From a bacterium (GTDB taxonomy: Bacteria > Bacteroidota > Ignavibacteria > Kapaibacteriales > UBA7675): 64,000 nucleotides of DNA. The position numbers and the translations under genes are program-made. The stretch is taken from positions 27,282 through 91,281 of the forward strand of contig JAUIKM010000022.1 of NCBI GenBank assembly GCA_030430495.1, read 5' to 3'. Below, in pieces: positions 1-11,387 of this stretch. Positions within the stretch are counted from its first letter, which is position 1. Each line of letters starts with the position of its first letter. The notes below the pieces were generated by a model, which saw only the letters and a list, made by a program, of their open reading frames with translations, was not told the DNA's origin and searched no databases.

Positions 1-1
1 G

Positions 2-2377
<2,376 letters not shown>

Positions 2378-2509
2378 ACAGCCGGTGGCGCGGCCGCCGC
2401 GGCAGCGCCCGGACAACATGTTAAAAAAACGTATATTACGGGCTTTGCAGCTGGCACAGTCGGCACGATAGCAACGAATATCAATTTTGACCTAGGGGCA
2501 TGTGTCTTC

Positions 2510-4201
2510 ATGGATATCCGCAATCGATCGATTCTTGTACTGGGTGGTTGGGGTTTGGTTGGTTCCGCAATATGTCGCGATCTGATGCGACACGAACCGC
2601 GCGAAATAGTTGTTTCCTCACTGCGCAAAGAAGAAGCGCTCGACGCCGTTGAACAGCTGCGAAGGGAATACCCGGATCACAATCCGGAGATGTTTGTTCC
2701 GGCCTGGGGCAATGTATTTGTCCGCGAGGACTGGAAAGAGAAAAGCCGCCACGAGCTGTTAAACAACGACGATATCCGCCACGGCCTTGTGACCGACGTT
2801 TTTGACGAGCTGGACGACGAGCTGCTGCAGCGCTCGGCGCTGTACAACCTGCTGCAGCAATACAAACCCGACGCCGTTATCGACTGCATCAACACGGCGA
2901 CGGCGATCGCCTATCAGGATGTATACTCCGGCGCACGCGCGCTGCTGAAGGAAATCCGCGAAAACAATTTACAGGCGGCGACGGTGGAAACGCTGTTGGC
3001 CTCTTCGGCCGTGCCGCAGTTGATCCGCCACGTGCAGATCCTGTACCACGGACTTAAACAAATCGGCACGTACGCCTACATTAAAATCGGCACGAGCGGC
3101 ACAGGCGGCATGGGACTTAACATTCCCTACACACACAGCGAAGAACGCCCCTCGCGCGTGTTGCTGTCGAAGTCATCCGTTGCCGGCGCGCACACGCTGC
3201 TGCTCTTCCTGATGGCGCGCACGCCGGATGCGCCGATCGTGAAAGAACTCAAACCGACGGCGGCGATCGCCTGGAAAAAAATCGGCTACGGCGAAGTCAA
3301 ACGCCAGGGCCAGACAATTCCGTTGGTCGACATGGACTTCGACAAAGCGCTGGAAGCCGCGGGCAAGTTCCTGGTGGGCAATTACGAGGACGTCGACGAC
3401 TTTGGTGAGAACCTGCGGGCGGCGTTTATCGACACGGGCGAGAACGGCATTTTCTCTCGCGGTGAGTTCGAGGCGATTTCCGAAGCCGGACAGATGGAGT
3501 TGATCACGCCGGAAGACATCGCGGACAGCGTGGTGCAGGAGCTACGCGGCAGCAACTCGGGCCATGACATTGTACAGGCGCTGGACGGCGCGGCGATGGA
3601 GCCGACCTACCGCGGCGGCTACATGCGCCAGAACGCCATCCGCGAACTGGAAAAGCTGGAGCGGGCCAACGATCACGACAGCGTGGCATTTGAGATGCTC
3701 GGCCCGCCGCGCCTCTCGAAACTCTTGTACGAGGCGCAGCTGCTCAAACTGGTCGTGGGCTCTCCGCGCGACGTGGTCGACGGCGACACAGGGGCGATAG
3801 CCGGGGCTGCGGCGCAGCTGTTGCAGACGAATCGCAAACTGCGCAGCGAGATGCTGTCGATCGGGCTGGCGATTCTACTGCCGGACGGCAAAAAATACCT
3901 GCGCGGCCGCGACGTGAAGATACCGCCCTACCGCGGCGAGCGCGAGCTGCCGCTGACGCAGGAAAACATCGATATCTGGTGTGAAGAGGGCTGGGTGGAC
4001 CTGCGCCCGTCGAGCATTGCGGCCTGGCAGGAGCGTTTTCAGCGGATCATGGCGCAGACGGAAGCGATCGACGCCAACGACACCAGTTCGCGCACGATTT
4101 TCAACCGCAGCTACTGGGACAACTTCGACGCGATCACGCCGGGCAAAATCGCCGCCTGGATTTTCATTGAAGAAGACAAGGGCGAGCGGATGAAGGACTG
4201 A
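2510..4201 (+). CDS. SDR-like NAD(P)-binding protein, 563 aa
   Basis: The protein opens with a Rossmann nucleotide-binding loop (ILVLGGWGLVGSAI, residues 8-21) typical of extended short-chain dehydrogenase/epimerase folds. A TG-rich stretch near residues 195-205 (IGTSGTGGMGLNIPYTHS) could be the substrate/cofactor region. At 563 residues it is much longer than a classical SDR (250-350), and the C-terminal ~250 residues are not a domain I recognise. No clear YxxxK pair can be assigned, so the reaction is unknown. It sits 74 bp upstream of an RmlC-type cupin, which suggests nucleotide-sugar or small-molecule modification, but that is inference. ATG at 2510 is the first in-frame start and lies about 50 bp after a T-rich stretch. 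It is probably one operon with the next genes. Confidence 0.75.
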   Translation: MDIRNRSILVLGGWGLVGSAICRDLMRHEPREIVVSSLRKEEALDAVEQLRREYPDHNPEMFVPAWGNVFVREDWKEKSRHELLNNDDIRHGLVTDVFDELDDELLQRSALYNLLQQYKPDAVIDCINTATAIAYQDVYSGARALLKEIRENNLQAATVETLLASSAVPQLIRHVQILYHGLKQIGTYAYIKIGTSGTGGMGLNIPYTHSEERPSRVLLSKSSVAGAHTLLLFLMARTPDAPIVKELKPTAAIAWKKIGYGEVKRQGQTIPLVDMDFDKALEAAGKFLVGNYEDVDDFGENLRAAFIDTGENGIFSRGEFEAISEAGQMELITPEDIADSVVQELRGSNSGHDIVQALDGAAMEPTYRGGYMRQNAIRELEKLERANDHDSVAFEMLGPPRLSKLLYEAQLLKLVVGSPRDVVDGDTGAIAGAAAQLLQTNRKLRSEMLSIGLAILLPDGKKYLRGRDVKIPPYRGERELPLTQENIDIWCEEGWVDLRPSSIAAWQERFQRIMAQTEAIDANDTSSRTIFNRSYWDNFDAITPGKIAAWIFIEEDKGERMKD

Positions 4202-4274
4202 CGGTCCTTCCGCCCGCGGGCACGGAGCGGGCTTCCTCACTGCCAATTCAACAACTCAACAGCTGAAGGCCGGC

Positions 4275-4805
4275 ATGCGCATCGCCGACATTGACACACA
4301 CTTTCTGCAGTCGATCGACTTCCGGATCGAGGGCGCGTTTGCGGGCCCGACGATCGATGGCATCAGGTTCAAGGACCTCAAAACGCATCTGGACGGACGC
4401 GGCGACGTCATCGAGCTGTGGAGCAAACCCTGGGTGGAACACGACGGCATGATCGTGCCGACGCACGTGTATCAGTCGGCCACGGACTACGGCGTGGTAA
4501 AGTGCTGGCACCTGCACGAGATCCACACCGACCAGTTTACGGTGACGCGCGGCAAACTGCAGGTGGTCTGCGCGGACGTGCGCAAAGAGTCGCCGACCTT
4601 CGGCTGCGTGAACTCCTTTGTGATCGGCGTACAGCGGCCGGCGCTGATTCTGATTCCGCCGGGCGTGATGCACGGCTGGAAAGCGCTGGCGCGGCCGGAG
4701 ACGATCGTCGTCAATCTGCAGTCGCACCCCTACGATCCGGCGGACGAGTTCAAGTTTCCGTGGGACTGCGTGCTTGAACAAGTGTGGGAGCCGCGCAACG
4801 GCTAG
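4275..4805 (+). CDS. dTDP-4-dehydrorhamnose 3,5-epimerase-like cupin
   Basis: A 176-residue single-domain cupin of RmlC/RfbC type. Visible hallmarks: GRGDVIELW early on, WHLHEIHTDQFTVTRGKLQVV in the middle (the His and the RG-K strand of RmlC-like barrels), IPPGVMHGWKAL, and the terminal NLQSHPYDPADEFKFPWD block that closes the family. Classical RmlC epimerises C3 and C5 of dTDP-4-keto-6-deoxyglucose. This copy is slightly short and its catalytic Tyr cannot be placed with certainty, so a divergent sugar epimerase or isomerase is possible. No rmlA/B/D genes are in the window; the neighbours are an SDR-like gene upstream and purN 30 bp downstream. Confidence 0.8.
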   Translation: MRIADIDTHFLQSIDFRIEGAFAGPTIDGIRFKDLKTHLDGRGDVIELWSKPWVEHDGMIVPTHVYQSATDYGVVKCWHLHEIHTDQFTVTRGKLQVVCADVRKESPTFGCVNSFVIGVQRPALILIPPGVMHGWKALARPETIVVNLQSHPYDPADEFKFPWDCVLEQVWEPRNG

Positions 4806-4835
4806 TCGGCATGTGTATATTCACCAGGCGGAATC

Positions 4836-5456
4836 ATGGAAAAGAGTAAAACCAGGCGCGTTGCGCTGGCCGTATTTGCATCGGGCTCCGGCAGCAATGC
4901 TGAACGTCTGATGCAGGAATCTCATTCGATGGATTCGAGCTTCCGCGTGGCGCTGGTCGTCGGCAACAATTCGTCGGCGCGCGTCATGACGCTGGCGACG
5001 ATGTACGACATCCCGACGGCGCATATCAGCAGCAAGACACATCCGGACGATACGGAGCGCGACGCAGCGCTGCTGCAGGTGCTGGACGAACACGGAATCG
5101 AACTGATTGCGCTGGCGGGCTACATGAAAAAACTGCCCGAAGCCGTGACGCAGAAGTTCGCCCGCAGAATATTAAACGTCCATCCGGCGCTGCTGCCGAA
5201 ACACGGCGGACGCGGCATGTTCGGCAAACACGTGCACGCGGCCGTACTGGAAGCCGGCGAAACGGAAACCGGCGTGACGATACACTACGTGAATGAAGAG
5301 TACGACGCCGGCGCAATAATCGCCCAGGAGCGCGTCTCTGTTCTGGCGGACGACGACGTGGATGCGCTGGCGACGCGCGTGCTGGCGGTGGAACACGAGC
5401 TCTACCCCCGCGTTGTTAAACAAATTGCGGCGGAGTTGCCCAGGGACTCTGTTTAA
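4836..5456 (+). CDS. purN: Phosphoribosylglycinamide formyltransferase
   Basis: A 206-residue GAR transformylase that moves the formyl group of 10-formyl-tetrahydrofolate to GAR, step three of purine synthesis. Visible: the N-terminal phosphate loop VFASGSGSNAERL (residues 13-25), the hydrophobic LAGYMKKL segment, the signature NVHPALLPKHGGRGMFG near residues 113-130 with the catalytic Asn and His, and the catalytic Asp in VNEEYDAGAII. Length is normal for PurN. It starts 30 bp after the cupin gene, so co-transcription with the metH-side genes is likely. That would place two folate-linked one-carbon enzymes (MetH, PurN) close together. Confidence 0.95.
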   Translation: MEKSKTRRVALAVFASGSGSNAERLMQESHSMDSSFRVALVVGNNSSARVMTLATMYDIPTAHISSKTHPDDTERDAALLQVLDEHGIELIALAGYMKKLPEAVTQKFARRILNVHPALLPKHGGRGMFGKHVHAAVLEAGETETGVTIHYVNEEYDAGAIIAQERVSVLADDDVDALATRVLAVEHELYPRVVKQIAAELPRDSV

Positions 5457-5505
5457 CCGACATCAGCTTCAGTTTTACCGACCCGGCAAACGAGGAGAGC
5501 AGTTT

Positions 5506-6597
5506 ATGAAAAGCCCGACAGCAGCATTAACTCTTTCCGCCCTGACGTGGCTTGCAGTCGCGACACTGGTCGGCTCGGCGGGTACCGCCAGCCTGAACGC
5601 GTGCAGCCCGGGGGAAAACAATAATGGTATGAAAAGCGAGCCGCAGCCCGACGCATCCGTCATTACCGGCGATAAAATTTCAGACGTCAAAGCGGCGCTG
5701 CAATCAGATTCGCTGCACACCTGGCCGGACTCCACCCTGCTGCCGTTTATTGCGGAACACCTCAACGAAGACAAAGGCCAATTCAGCACGGCGGCATACA
5801 AGTTGATTCGCGCAGGAGCGGACAGCACATTTGTGTTTAACCTCATCAACGACCCATCGGTTAAACACGACACAAAGTACATGAAAATCAATGTGACGGG
5901 CTACCTGGGCAAGCCGGACTATTCCTCGCATTACAACGCCTATTCCGTTAAAAAAGCCGTGGCATTCCACGACGAATACGACTCTCTGTTAACATTGGTG
6001 GAAAAGAAGTACGGCGTCAGCAGCGAGGCGTTGACGGCGGTGGCATGGGTGGAAACGCGGCACGGCGCCTACCTTGGCACTCACCACGTACCCAGCGTTT
6101 ATTTATGTTTGTCGATGACGGACAATCCGGAATACATCGAGTTAAACATGGAAGCGCTGCACGAAAAGTTTGACGGCGACAGTACGGAGTTGAAAAAGCT
6201 GGAGCAGAAAATCCTCGACAGGTCGGCCAGTAAGTCGGCCTGGGCGGTGGAACAGTTGATAGCGCTGCAAGCGGTCGAGACGATGGGGCACCTGAGTGTT
6301 TCGGAATTGGTCGGGTCGTGGGCCGGAGCTTTCGGCATTTCCCAGTTTATTCCCAGCAGTTACGTGAGCTGGGCGGTGGACGGCGACAACGACGGTACGA
6401 TTAATCTGTACGACATGCCGGACGCGCTGTTCAGCATCGGCAACTACCTGAAGGAACACGGCTGGGACCAGACGAACGAAGGCGAGCGCAAAGCTGTGTG
6501 GGGATACAATCACAGTACGGCCTACGTGGACGCGGTACTGCTGCTGCGCGACAAGATCCGTTCGCGCGTACAAAGCAGTGGTGGACAAGCCGAGTAG
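5506..6597 (+). CDS. MltB-type lytic murein transglycosylase
   Basis: A 363-residue exported peptidoglycan lyase. The N-terminus has a hydrophobic segment (LTLSALTWLAVATLVGSAG) ending near an NACS stretch that could be a lipobox-like or signal-peptidase site. The catalytic domain shows VAWVETRHGAYLG with the general acid Glu near residue 182, then ELVGSWAGAFGISQFIPSSY, DGDNDGTINLYDMPDALFSIGNYL and AVWGYNHSTAYVDAVL, the usual order of SLT_2/MltB enzymes. It cleaves the MurNAc-GlcNAc bond to 1,6-anhydro ends. The frame is open back into purN, but ATG at 5506 is preceded by a GAGGAGA ribosome site about 10 nt upstream, so this start is chosen. Confidence 0.9.
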   Translation: MKSPTAALTLSALTWLAVATLVGSAGTASLNACSPGENNNGMKSEPQPDASVITGDKISDVKAALQSDSLHTWPDSTLLPFIAEHLNEDKGQFSTAAYKLIRAGADSTFVFNLINDPSVKHDTKYMKINVTGYLGKPDYSSHYNAYSVKKAVAFHDEYDSLLTLVEKKYGVSSEALTAVAWVETRHGAYLGTHHVPSVYLCLSMTDNPEYIELNMEALHEKFDGDSTELKKLEQKILDRSASKSAWAVEQLIALQAVETMGHLSVSELVGSWAGAFGISQFIPSSYVSWAVDGDNDGTINLYDMPDALFSIGNYLKEHGWDQTNEGERKAVWGYNHSTAYVDAVLLLRDKIRSRVQSSGGQAE

Positions 6598-6718
6598 ATT
6601 TTGGTACATTGGACCATCGATCAGCGCCCACCTTACAAATCGACAATATGTGATCAACCCTCTGGTCACAAAACTTGCCCTGTGTAACGCCAAATTGCGG
6701 CGAGTGTTCTAGGGCCGG

Positions 6719-7306
6719 ATGCATTCAAAGGCGGAAATGAGTTTGTCCAAACACGAGTATCAGGACCGGGGCGACGAGGAATTGTTCGCCATGGTCCAGG
6801 AGAATGATCAGCAGGCTTTCAGCGTGCTGTACGAACGCTACAACAGGCGTCTGTACAGTTATTGCCTGCGCATGCTCGGCAGCCACGCGGCGGCCGAGGA
6901 CATTTTCCACGATGTATTTGTCAAAGTCTACGACAATCGCCAGTCCTTCCGGGGCGGCAGTTTTGTCAAGTGGCTGTTCACAATTGGCAGAACGACCTGT
7001 CTGAATGCCATCCGCGACCGAAAACACGCTGATGATGTTAACGACCTGAAAGACCTGCTTGTCGGCAGCGATTCGAGCAAAACGGGCGAGAACCTGTTTG
7101 TACGCGAGGCGCTGCGCAAGGCAATCGCCGGACTACCGCCCGAATTCAGGGAAGTGTTGATCCTGAAGCAGTTCAACGAATATTCTTATGACGAGATATC
7201 GGACATTACGGGAATTAGTATCTCTTTAGCCAAGGTACGGGTTTTCAGGGCGATCAAGATGTTGCAGAAGACGCTTGCGCCCTACCTGAGGGATGTAAAA
7301 AAATGA
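6719..7306 (+). CDS. ECF-type RNA polymerase sigma factor
   Basis: A 195-residue sigma-70 family factor of ECF type, with region 2 (DEELFAMVQENDQQAFSVLYERYNRRLY; then AEDIFHDVFVKVYDNR and FVKWLFTIGRTTCLNAIRD) and region 4 (LPPEFREVLILKQFNEYSYD; then GISISLAKVRVFRAIKML). It directs RNA polymerase to a dedicated promoter set. An alternative ATG at 6737 would remove six residues. Its stop codon overlaps the ATG of the next gene (ATGA at 7303-7306), the classical arrangement of sigma and anti-sigma. It resembles the sigma factor at 39615-40181 in layout and in region 4 wording (SLAKVRV in both), so the two are likely related lineages. Confidence 0.93.
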   Translation: MHSKAEMSLSKHEYQDRGDEELFAMVQENDQQAFSVLYERYNRRLYSYCLRMLGSHAAAEDIFHDVFVKVYDNRQSFRGGSFVKWLFTIGRTTCLNAIRDRKHADDVNDLKDLLVGSDSSKTGENLFVREALRKAIAGLPPEFREVLILKQFNEYSYDEISDITGISISLAKVRVFRAIKMLQKTLAPYLRDVKK

Positions 7307-8460
7307 CGAACGACGAGCTTTTAGCCAAACTATATGACGGCACGCTGACGGAGGCAGAACAGGATGTGTTGCAGCAACGCATCCAGGAATCGCCTGAATT
7401 TGCCGGCGAAGTCGCAGAATTCGAGACGGTGGTCGAACTCATGGAGACATCCAGCGAGGACGACGAGCCGAAACCCGCGCTTTTGCGGACGACGAAGGAA
7501 AAAGTGATCGCGCTGATCGGCGCGGCGGCAGGCACAGCAACAATCGGCGGTGCAGCCTCACAGATGGGCGGCGGACTGTTTACTTCGGTGCTGTTCAAAT
7601 GGATCGCCGGCGTCGTCGGTGCACTGACGTTCGGCGGGCTGGTATTCTGGGCCGTGAACGACAGCAACGACGACGGCGACCTTGCACAGAACGATCAGGT
7701 GCAGGTGGAACAGCCGGCTGATGCGACGGAGCAGGTTGACGCGACCGGATCCGAGACAAACGCGCCGGACATGGACGGAGCACAATTTGACGAGCCCGAC
7801 CTGACCAACGACGCCGACAGCAATCCGGACAACACGCCGGATCCTTTGCACACAGACGTCGATCCTGCGGATGCGGACATTTCCCAGCCGACAAATGGCG
7901 GCGACAACGACCCCGATGAAGATCCGGAACAGGAAGGCAGCTGGAAAGTGGCCGGCATGGATCCGGATCACGACGCACTCTTGCTGGCCGTTCCGCGTGA
8001 GCGCAAAGCATTGGAAATGATGGAAGCGCTCGACAGCGCCACCGGACAGGCCTTTTACATGACGCGCCTGGCGGGTCGATTGGCGCGATTGCAGGAATAC
8101 GATGAAGCTTATGCACAAGCCGACGAGGCGGTTGCCATCTACCGACAACACAACAACGACGCCGATCTGGCCAGGGCGCTGTATGCACGGGCGGCTTCTT
8201 CGGTAGGACTTGACAATCTGGCTTCAGCCGAACAGGATCTCGACGAAGCGGAACGCCTGGCGAGCGGCGGCAACCTGACAGAACTGCGCGGCAAGATCGC
8301 CGGACAGCGCGGGCTGCTGGCTTTGGCGCGCGGCGACCTGCAAGGTGCGCTGCAAGGCGTGACCGCCTGCGTGACCGTGCTCGAGAGTTCGCGCGGTGAA
8401 GAACTGCGCAGCTGGCAAAAATGGCAGAACGTCATCCGTCAACGCATTGAAGAACAATAG
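7303..8460 (+). CDS. Membrane TPR protein, probable anti-sigma partner of the upstream ECF factor
   Basis: 385 residues. The first ~65 residues (LAKLYDGTLTEAEQDVLQQRI, then SPEFAGEVAEFETVVELME) resemble the short acidic cytoplasmic module found at the N-terminus of FCB anti-sigma factors. One or two transmembrane segments follow at about 70-115 (including WIAGVVGALTFGGLVFWAV), then an Asp/Asn/Pro-rich linker of ~95 residues and TPR-like helices at about 235-385 (YDEAYAQADEAVAIYRQH; LDNLASAEQDLDEAERL). Membrane topology would put the TPR part in the periplasm. The 4-bp overlap with the sigma gene supports translational coupling and a sigma-antagonist role; this is inference, as no known zinc-finger anti-sigma motif is visible. 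Confidence 0.75.
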   Translation: MTNDELLAKLYDGTLTEAEQDVLQQRIQESPEFAGEVAEFETVVELMETSSEDDEPKPALLRTTKEKVIALIGAAAGTATIGGAASQMGGGLFTSVLFKWIAGVVGALTFGGLVFWAVNDSNDDGDLAQNDQVQVEQPADATEQVDATGSETNAPDMDGAQFDEPDLTNDADSNPDNTPDPLHTDVDPADADISQPTNGGDNDPDEDPEQEGSWKVAGMDPDHDALLLAVPRERKALEMMEALDSATGQAFYMTRLAGRLARLQEYDEAYAQADEAVAIYRQHNNDADLARALYARAASSVGLDNLASAEQDLDEAERLASGGNLTELRGKIAGQRGLLALARGDLQGALQGVTACVTVLESSRGEELRSWQKWQNVIRQRIEEQ

Positions 8461-8502
8461 AACAACACCGCCATTTTTGACAGGTCCATTGAGGGACTGA
8501 AT

Positions 8503-8537
8503 AAAAGCCGCTCGACTTCTGGTCGGGCGGCTTTTTT
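8503..8537 (+). terminator. Rho-independent terminator after the sigma/TPR operon
   Basis: AAAAGCCGC at 8503-8511 pairs with GCGGCTTTT at 8527-8535, continued inward by a TCGAC/GTCGG stem with a five-base loop, and followed by a run of T. It lies 43 bp after the stop of the TPR gene. Confidence 0.9.
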
Positions 8538-9481
8538 GTTTGCGCGCCGGCAACCAGTTAACACGGCAACATCGACTGTTAACAGTCATCGCGCCTACGT
8601 ACGTTATGATTTTGTAACAGCTCAATCTGGCCCGGCAAACATTTATTGTTAAAGCAATTTGCAATTAAACAACAATGCGCTATATTGCCGCCAATCCAAA
8701 TGAAACCTGCCCTGTGTTTTGCATTGCGCTACTGCCACGCGAAATTCAAAACACACTCCCTCCCCCGGGACCTTCACTGGATTCACTTTGTCAGTCCGCA
8801 GCAATTATCTTTCACACCTGGAATGGAGACGAGCTTCCAGGAACAGGCTGTGTTGACATGACAGTTTCCGATCTTTGCCGGAGAAACAAAGAACAGGTGC
8901 AACTGGATCACATTGTATCCGGCTTTCCAATTTGTGTTTAGCAGCTTAACGGCCAGGCGCCGATCGCATGGATTCTGACCCTGCGATCAACTCCCGGGCG
9001 AAAGGTTGTTGTTATTTCCGAACCGAATGGCAGCCTATATCGCCGGCCGGGACGGAACACAGCCAAATCCAAGGATCAAAGACTTAAACGGAGACCAGAC
9101 ACAACTGAACCGGACCGGTGTAGTGCCGGACCAGGCTTGCCCGGCTGCGGACTTTTGAGATCATTGCACAAGCACTGAAGTCCCGGCCACATTTCCAACG
9201 GCAGGATGCAATTCAGCCTGCAACAGTTCCCGGAGGATTAAACAACGGAACTGCTGTCGGTTGAACAGGGATTGCCTGTGCCCGCAATATCCTATTGCGT
9301 ACACAGGACACTAATCGCTTCCATATTCATCATTCAGGCCACACCCCCAAAAACCTGAATCGCGCAGCATACATACCGGCACGTCCGGGTGGACGCTCAC
9401 ACTCAATTTTGTTTAACCGCCTCTTTGAGAATCAAGTCAAAGGCGGTCTTTCTTCACATTCCTATTTAACAGGAGAGTCAA
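8538..9481. other. Gene-poor interval of ~0.94 kb
   Basis: No convincing coding region is seen. Short frames exist (for example 8675-8941 on +), but they lack a ribosome site, family features and normal composition. It holds a promoter-like pair at 8659-8686, two copies of TTAAACAA (8665 and 9238) and one of its complement (near 9412). A partial inverted repeat (CAGTTCC / GGAACTG) lies near 9224-9255. The last ~70 bp are the leader of the gene at 9482. Confidence 0.5.
8659..8686 (+). promoter_or_regulatory. Possible sigma-70-like promoter
   Basis: TTGCAA at 8659-8664 and TATATT at 8681-8686 are separated by 16 bp in an A+T-rich stretch. No gene follows closely, so it may drive a non-coding transcript or be chance. 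Confidence 0.3.
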
Positions 9482-9934
9482 ATGTCACGTTTAACACTTA
9501 TCATCGCACTGATGTGTTTTGCAGTCACGACGTCGTCAGCCATTGAGAATGTCACAGTCGAGATTATTGAATGCGGCGGCGGCAAATTGGGCTTCAACAT
9601 CAAATACCTCAATGGAGACGGAACACTTAAGTGCTCTTCCAGTCGCGATTGCAACGGCAACGATGTCTCAGACTGCACTCCCGACGATTTTGCTTCGAAT
9701 GTCGCCATTCACGCTCAGAGTGGGACCGTAGTGACCGTATCACATGATTGGGATGCCGACTACAGTATCGTGAATCTTGCAACGGATCTGGAAGTGTACG
9801 CCCATCCGACGACTGAAACCGGCGGTATTCCTTTTGATCTGGATATTGCCGGACTGGCGCCAGGCGATTACGCCGTCGTGGCGGTTCACCCGGTGACGGA
9901 AGTTCTTCAGGGAATCACCGTATTCAGAATCTGA
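9482..9934 (+). CDS. Small secreted protein with a Cys-rich middle, unknown function
   Basis: 150 residues with a clear signal peptide (MSRLTLIIALMCFAVTTSSA, cleavage after SSA). The mature part has Cys residues near positions 31, 51, 57 and 65 (ECGGGK, LKCSSSRDCNGND, DCTPDD), then a beta-rich C-terminal half (SGTVVTVSHDWDADYSIV; GLAPGDYAVVAVHPV) that looks like a small Ig- or jelly-roll-like fold. The strong ribosome site AGGAGAG lies 5-11 nt upstream of ATG. I do not recognise the family. It sits alone between long non-coding stretches, upstream of two other small Cys-containing secreted proteins, so it may belong to the same secreted set. Confidence 0.75.
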   Translation: MSRLTLIIALMCFAVTTSSAIENVTVEIIECGGGKLGFNIKYLNGDGTLKCSSSRDCNGNDVSDCTPDDFASNVAIHAQSGTVVTVSHDWDADYSIVNLATDLEVYAHPTTETGGIPFDLDIAGLAPGDYAVVAVHPVTEVLQGITVFRI

Positions 9935-10106
9935 GTTTGCCTTGGTCGGCAAACCTGGCATTTCCAGCGCAGCATTGCACAATTCAACGCAATGGTGGAT
10001 GTGGCGTCACGCTGATCGAAGTACAGGGCGTTTTGTCCGAGCCGACTCCGGACAGGATGCCGAACATTCGGCTGTAGCACGCCTGGCAGCTTTCAGCCTG
10101 ACCAAC

Positions 10107-10169
10107 TGCGCCGATTCGAATCCAGGCGGAACACCATTAACGTGTCCCGACACGATTCGAATCGGCGCA
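10107..10169. repeat. Perfect 16-bp inverted repeat with nested small hairpin
   Basis: The arm at 10107-10122 (TGCGCCGATTCGAATC) is exactly complementary to 10154-10169. The 31-nt loop ends in a second hairpin, GTGTC-CC-GACAC at 10142-10153, abutting the right arm. It lies 170 bp after the stop of the small secreted gene and has no T-run beyond a short TTGTTGTATTT, so it is a stable structure or protein site more than a standard terminator. Confidence 0.7.
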
Positions 10170-10659
10170 TTGTTGTATTTGACCGCGCAGACTGGTTTAA
10201 CGCTTAAACAATAGCCAGGAGCATGGTCACGCGCATCACGATGTCACACTCCTGCCTGGCTGCCGAGACAACACAAAACTCACTTTGCAGCTGATGTCAA
10301 ACAGCAAACACCGTGACTCGCCGGCATTTGTGTGGAGTCTCCCGACTGACTGGATTTACAATCAGCACTGAACTGAATGCCAGGATACCGACAACACTCC
10401 GGAAGATGTGAGCGGACGATTCTACAATCACTGCAAACTCCGCTTTGCAAATTCCGGGCACAATAGCGATAAAGCTAAGGAACCTGGAACAAGCTGGGCG
10501 CGATGTGGTCAGGCGCCGGATAAAATTGTCTGTCAACATGGAGTCAGACATAGAAAAAAACTACGAGCAGACCAGAATTACATGCCGGCTTTCGAGCGGC
10601 GCAGGATTACGCCAGGGGAGAGAGCAACGTCAAATTGTTGGAGCGCATTAAAAAAATAA

Positions 10660-10688
10660 TTGACAAATGCTGGTTTTGCGGTTATTTT
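10660..10688 (+). promoter_or_regulatory. Strong sigma-70-like promoter for the Cys-rich gene
   Basis: TTGACA at 10660-10665, a 17-bp spacer and TATTTT at 10683-10688, preceded by an A-rich run at 10648-10658 that resembles an UP element. It predicts a leader of about 95-100 nt before the ATG at 10794. Confidence 0.65.
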
Positions 10689-10793
10689 AGTCGGACACAC
10701 TGCCAACCGACGCGCATTTGCACCATTTACTGCTTACCTGCAGATGTCGCCGCATAACCAACATTTTCATTCTTTCCTTAATCGGAGCTTTCC

Positions 10794-11156
10794 ATGAAAC
10801 GCTTCTTGGGTTTCCTTGTGGTCGCAATGCTGGCCGCCCCCATGTTTGTAGCCAATGCCGCCGAAACTACCACAAAATCCGACAAAGTTCTGGCAACCGC
10901 CGTCGTCTGCTCGGACGTTAAAATGGTAACAGCCGAAAGTGATCCTTTTCCTTGCGACGCCGGTCCTGATGTTGTTGCACGTGCCGAAGAAAAAGCCTGC
11001 GAGCGCGCACTGCGCAAAGCACAAGACGAATGCATCGATACAACCGACGAGTGCTTCGTTGAAACAATCGAATGTGTAACGCAACGACGCGTACTCGACA
11101 ACGGCGAATGTATCGTCGTAGCGAAACTTAGCTATCGCTGTTGTTGCTACCACTAA
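10794..11156 (+). CDS. Cys-rich small secreted protein, paralog 1
   Basis: 120 residues with a signal peptide (MKRFLGFLVVAMLAAPMFVA, cleavage near NAA). The mature part starts with an acidic/Thr region, then a Cys framework: CSDVK, PCDAG, KACERALRKAQDEC, TDECFVE, IEC, NGEC and a C-terminal RCCCYH. It is about half identical over its mature ~82 residues to the protein at 11388-11747, with eight Cys at matching places. No known family is recognised. The export signal plus many Cys suggests a disulfide-stabilised periplasmic or extracellular protein. The promoter at 10660-10688 and a hairpin just after the stop make it a stand-alone unit. Confidence 0.85.
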   Translation: MKRFLGFLVVAMLAAPMFVANAAETTTKSDKVLATAVVCSDVKMVTAESDPFPCDAGPDVVARAEEKACERALRKAQDECIDTTDECFVETIECVTQRRVLDNGECIVVAKLSYRCCCYH

Positions 11157-11172
11157 TGTGACATTAAACAGG

Positions 11173-11196
11173 AGGACGGCGAGGTTTCGTCGTCCT
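11173..11196 (+). terminator. Hairpin terminator after Cys-rich paralog 1
   Basis: AGGACGGCGA at 11173-11182 pairs with TCGTCGTCCT at 11187-11196 with one G-T pair and a four-base loop. The downstream T content is modest (TCTGCATTT), so termination may be weak. Confidence 0.55.
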
Positions 11197-11387
11197 TCTG
11201 CATTTACCGAACGCACGCCGTATTTAACGAGCAAACAGACTACAACGCCATACACCTGATACCGCCATTGCAATTCAATGTGGCGGACGGAATGTTGCAT
11301 GCCTGAAGACTTTATCGAGGGTGACTTCCGGTGTGCAATACCAGTAACAATCACTTCAAACTGTTTAACCATCATTGGAGTAAATCC

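Larger units (their letters stand above)
9935..10793. other. Gene-poor interval of ~0.86 kb
   Basis: No supported gene. The interval contains the inverted repeat at 10107-10169, a TTAAACAA word near 10203, and the promoter at 10660-10688 that serves the next gene. Short frames at 10408-10659 and 10297-10551 have no features of real proteins. Confidence 0.5.

Noticed and set aside
5362..5505. Upstream extension of the transglycosylase gene into purN
   Set aside because: It would hide the signal sequence and skip the good ribosome site just before ATG 5506.
8675..8941. Short + frame of 88 residues after the promoter-like pair
   Set aside because: The ATG lies within the -10 region of the candidate promoter, there is no ribosome site, and the residues show no signal peptide or fold pattern.
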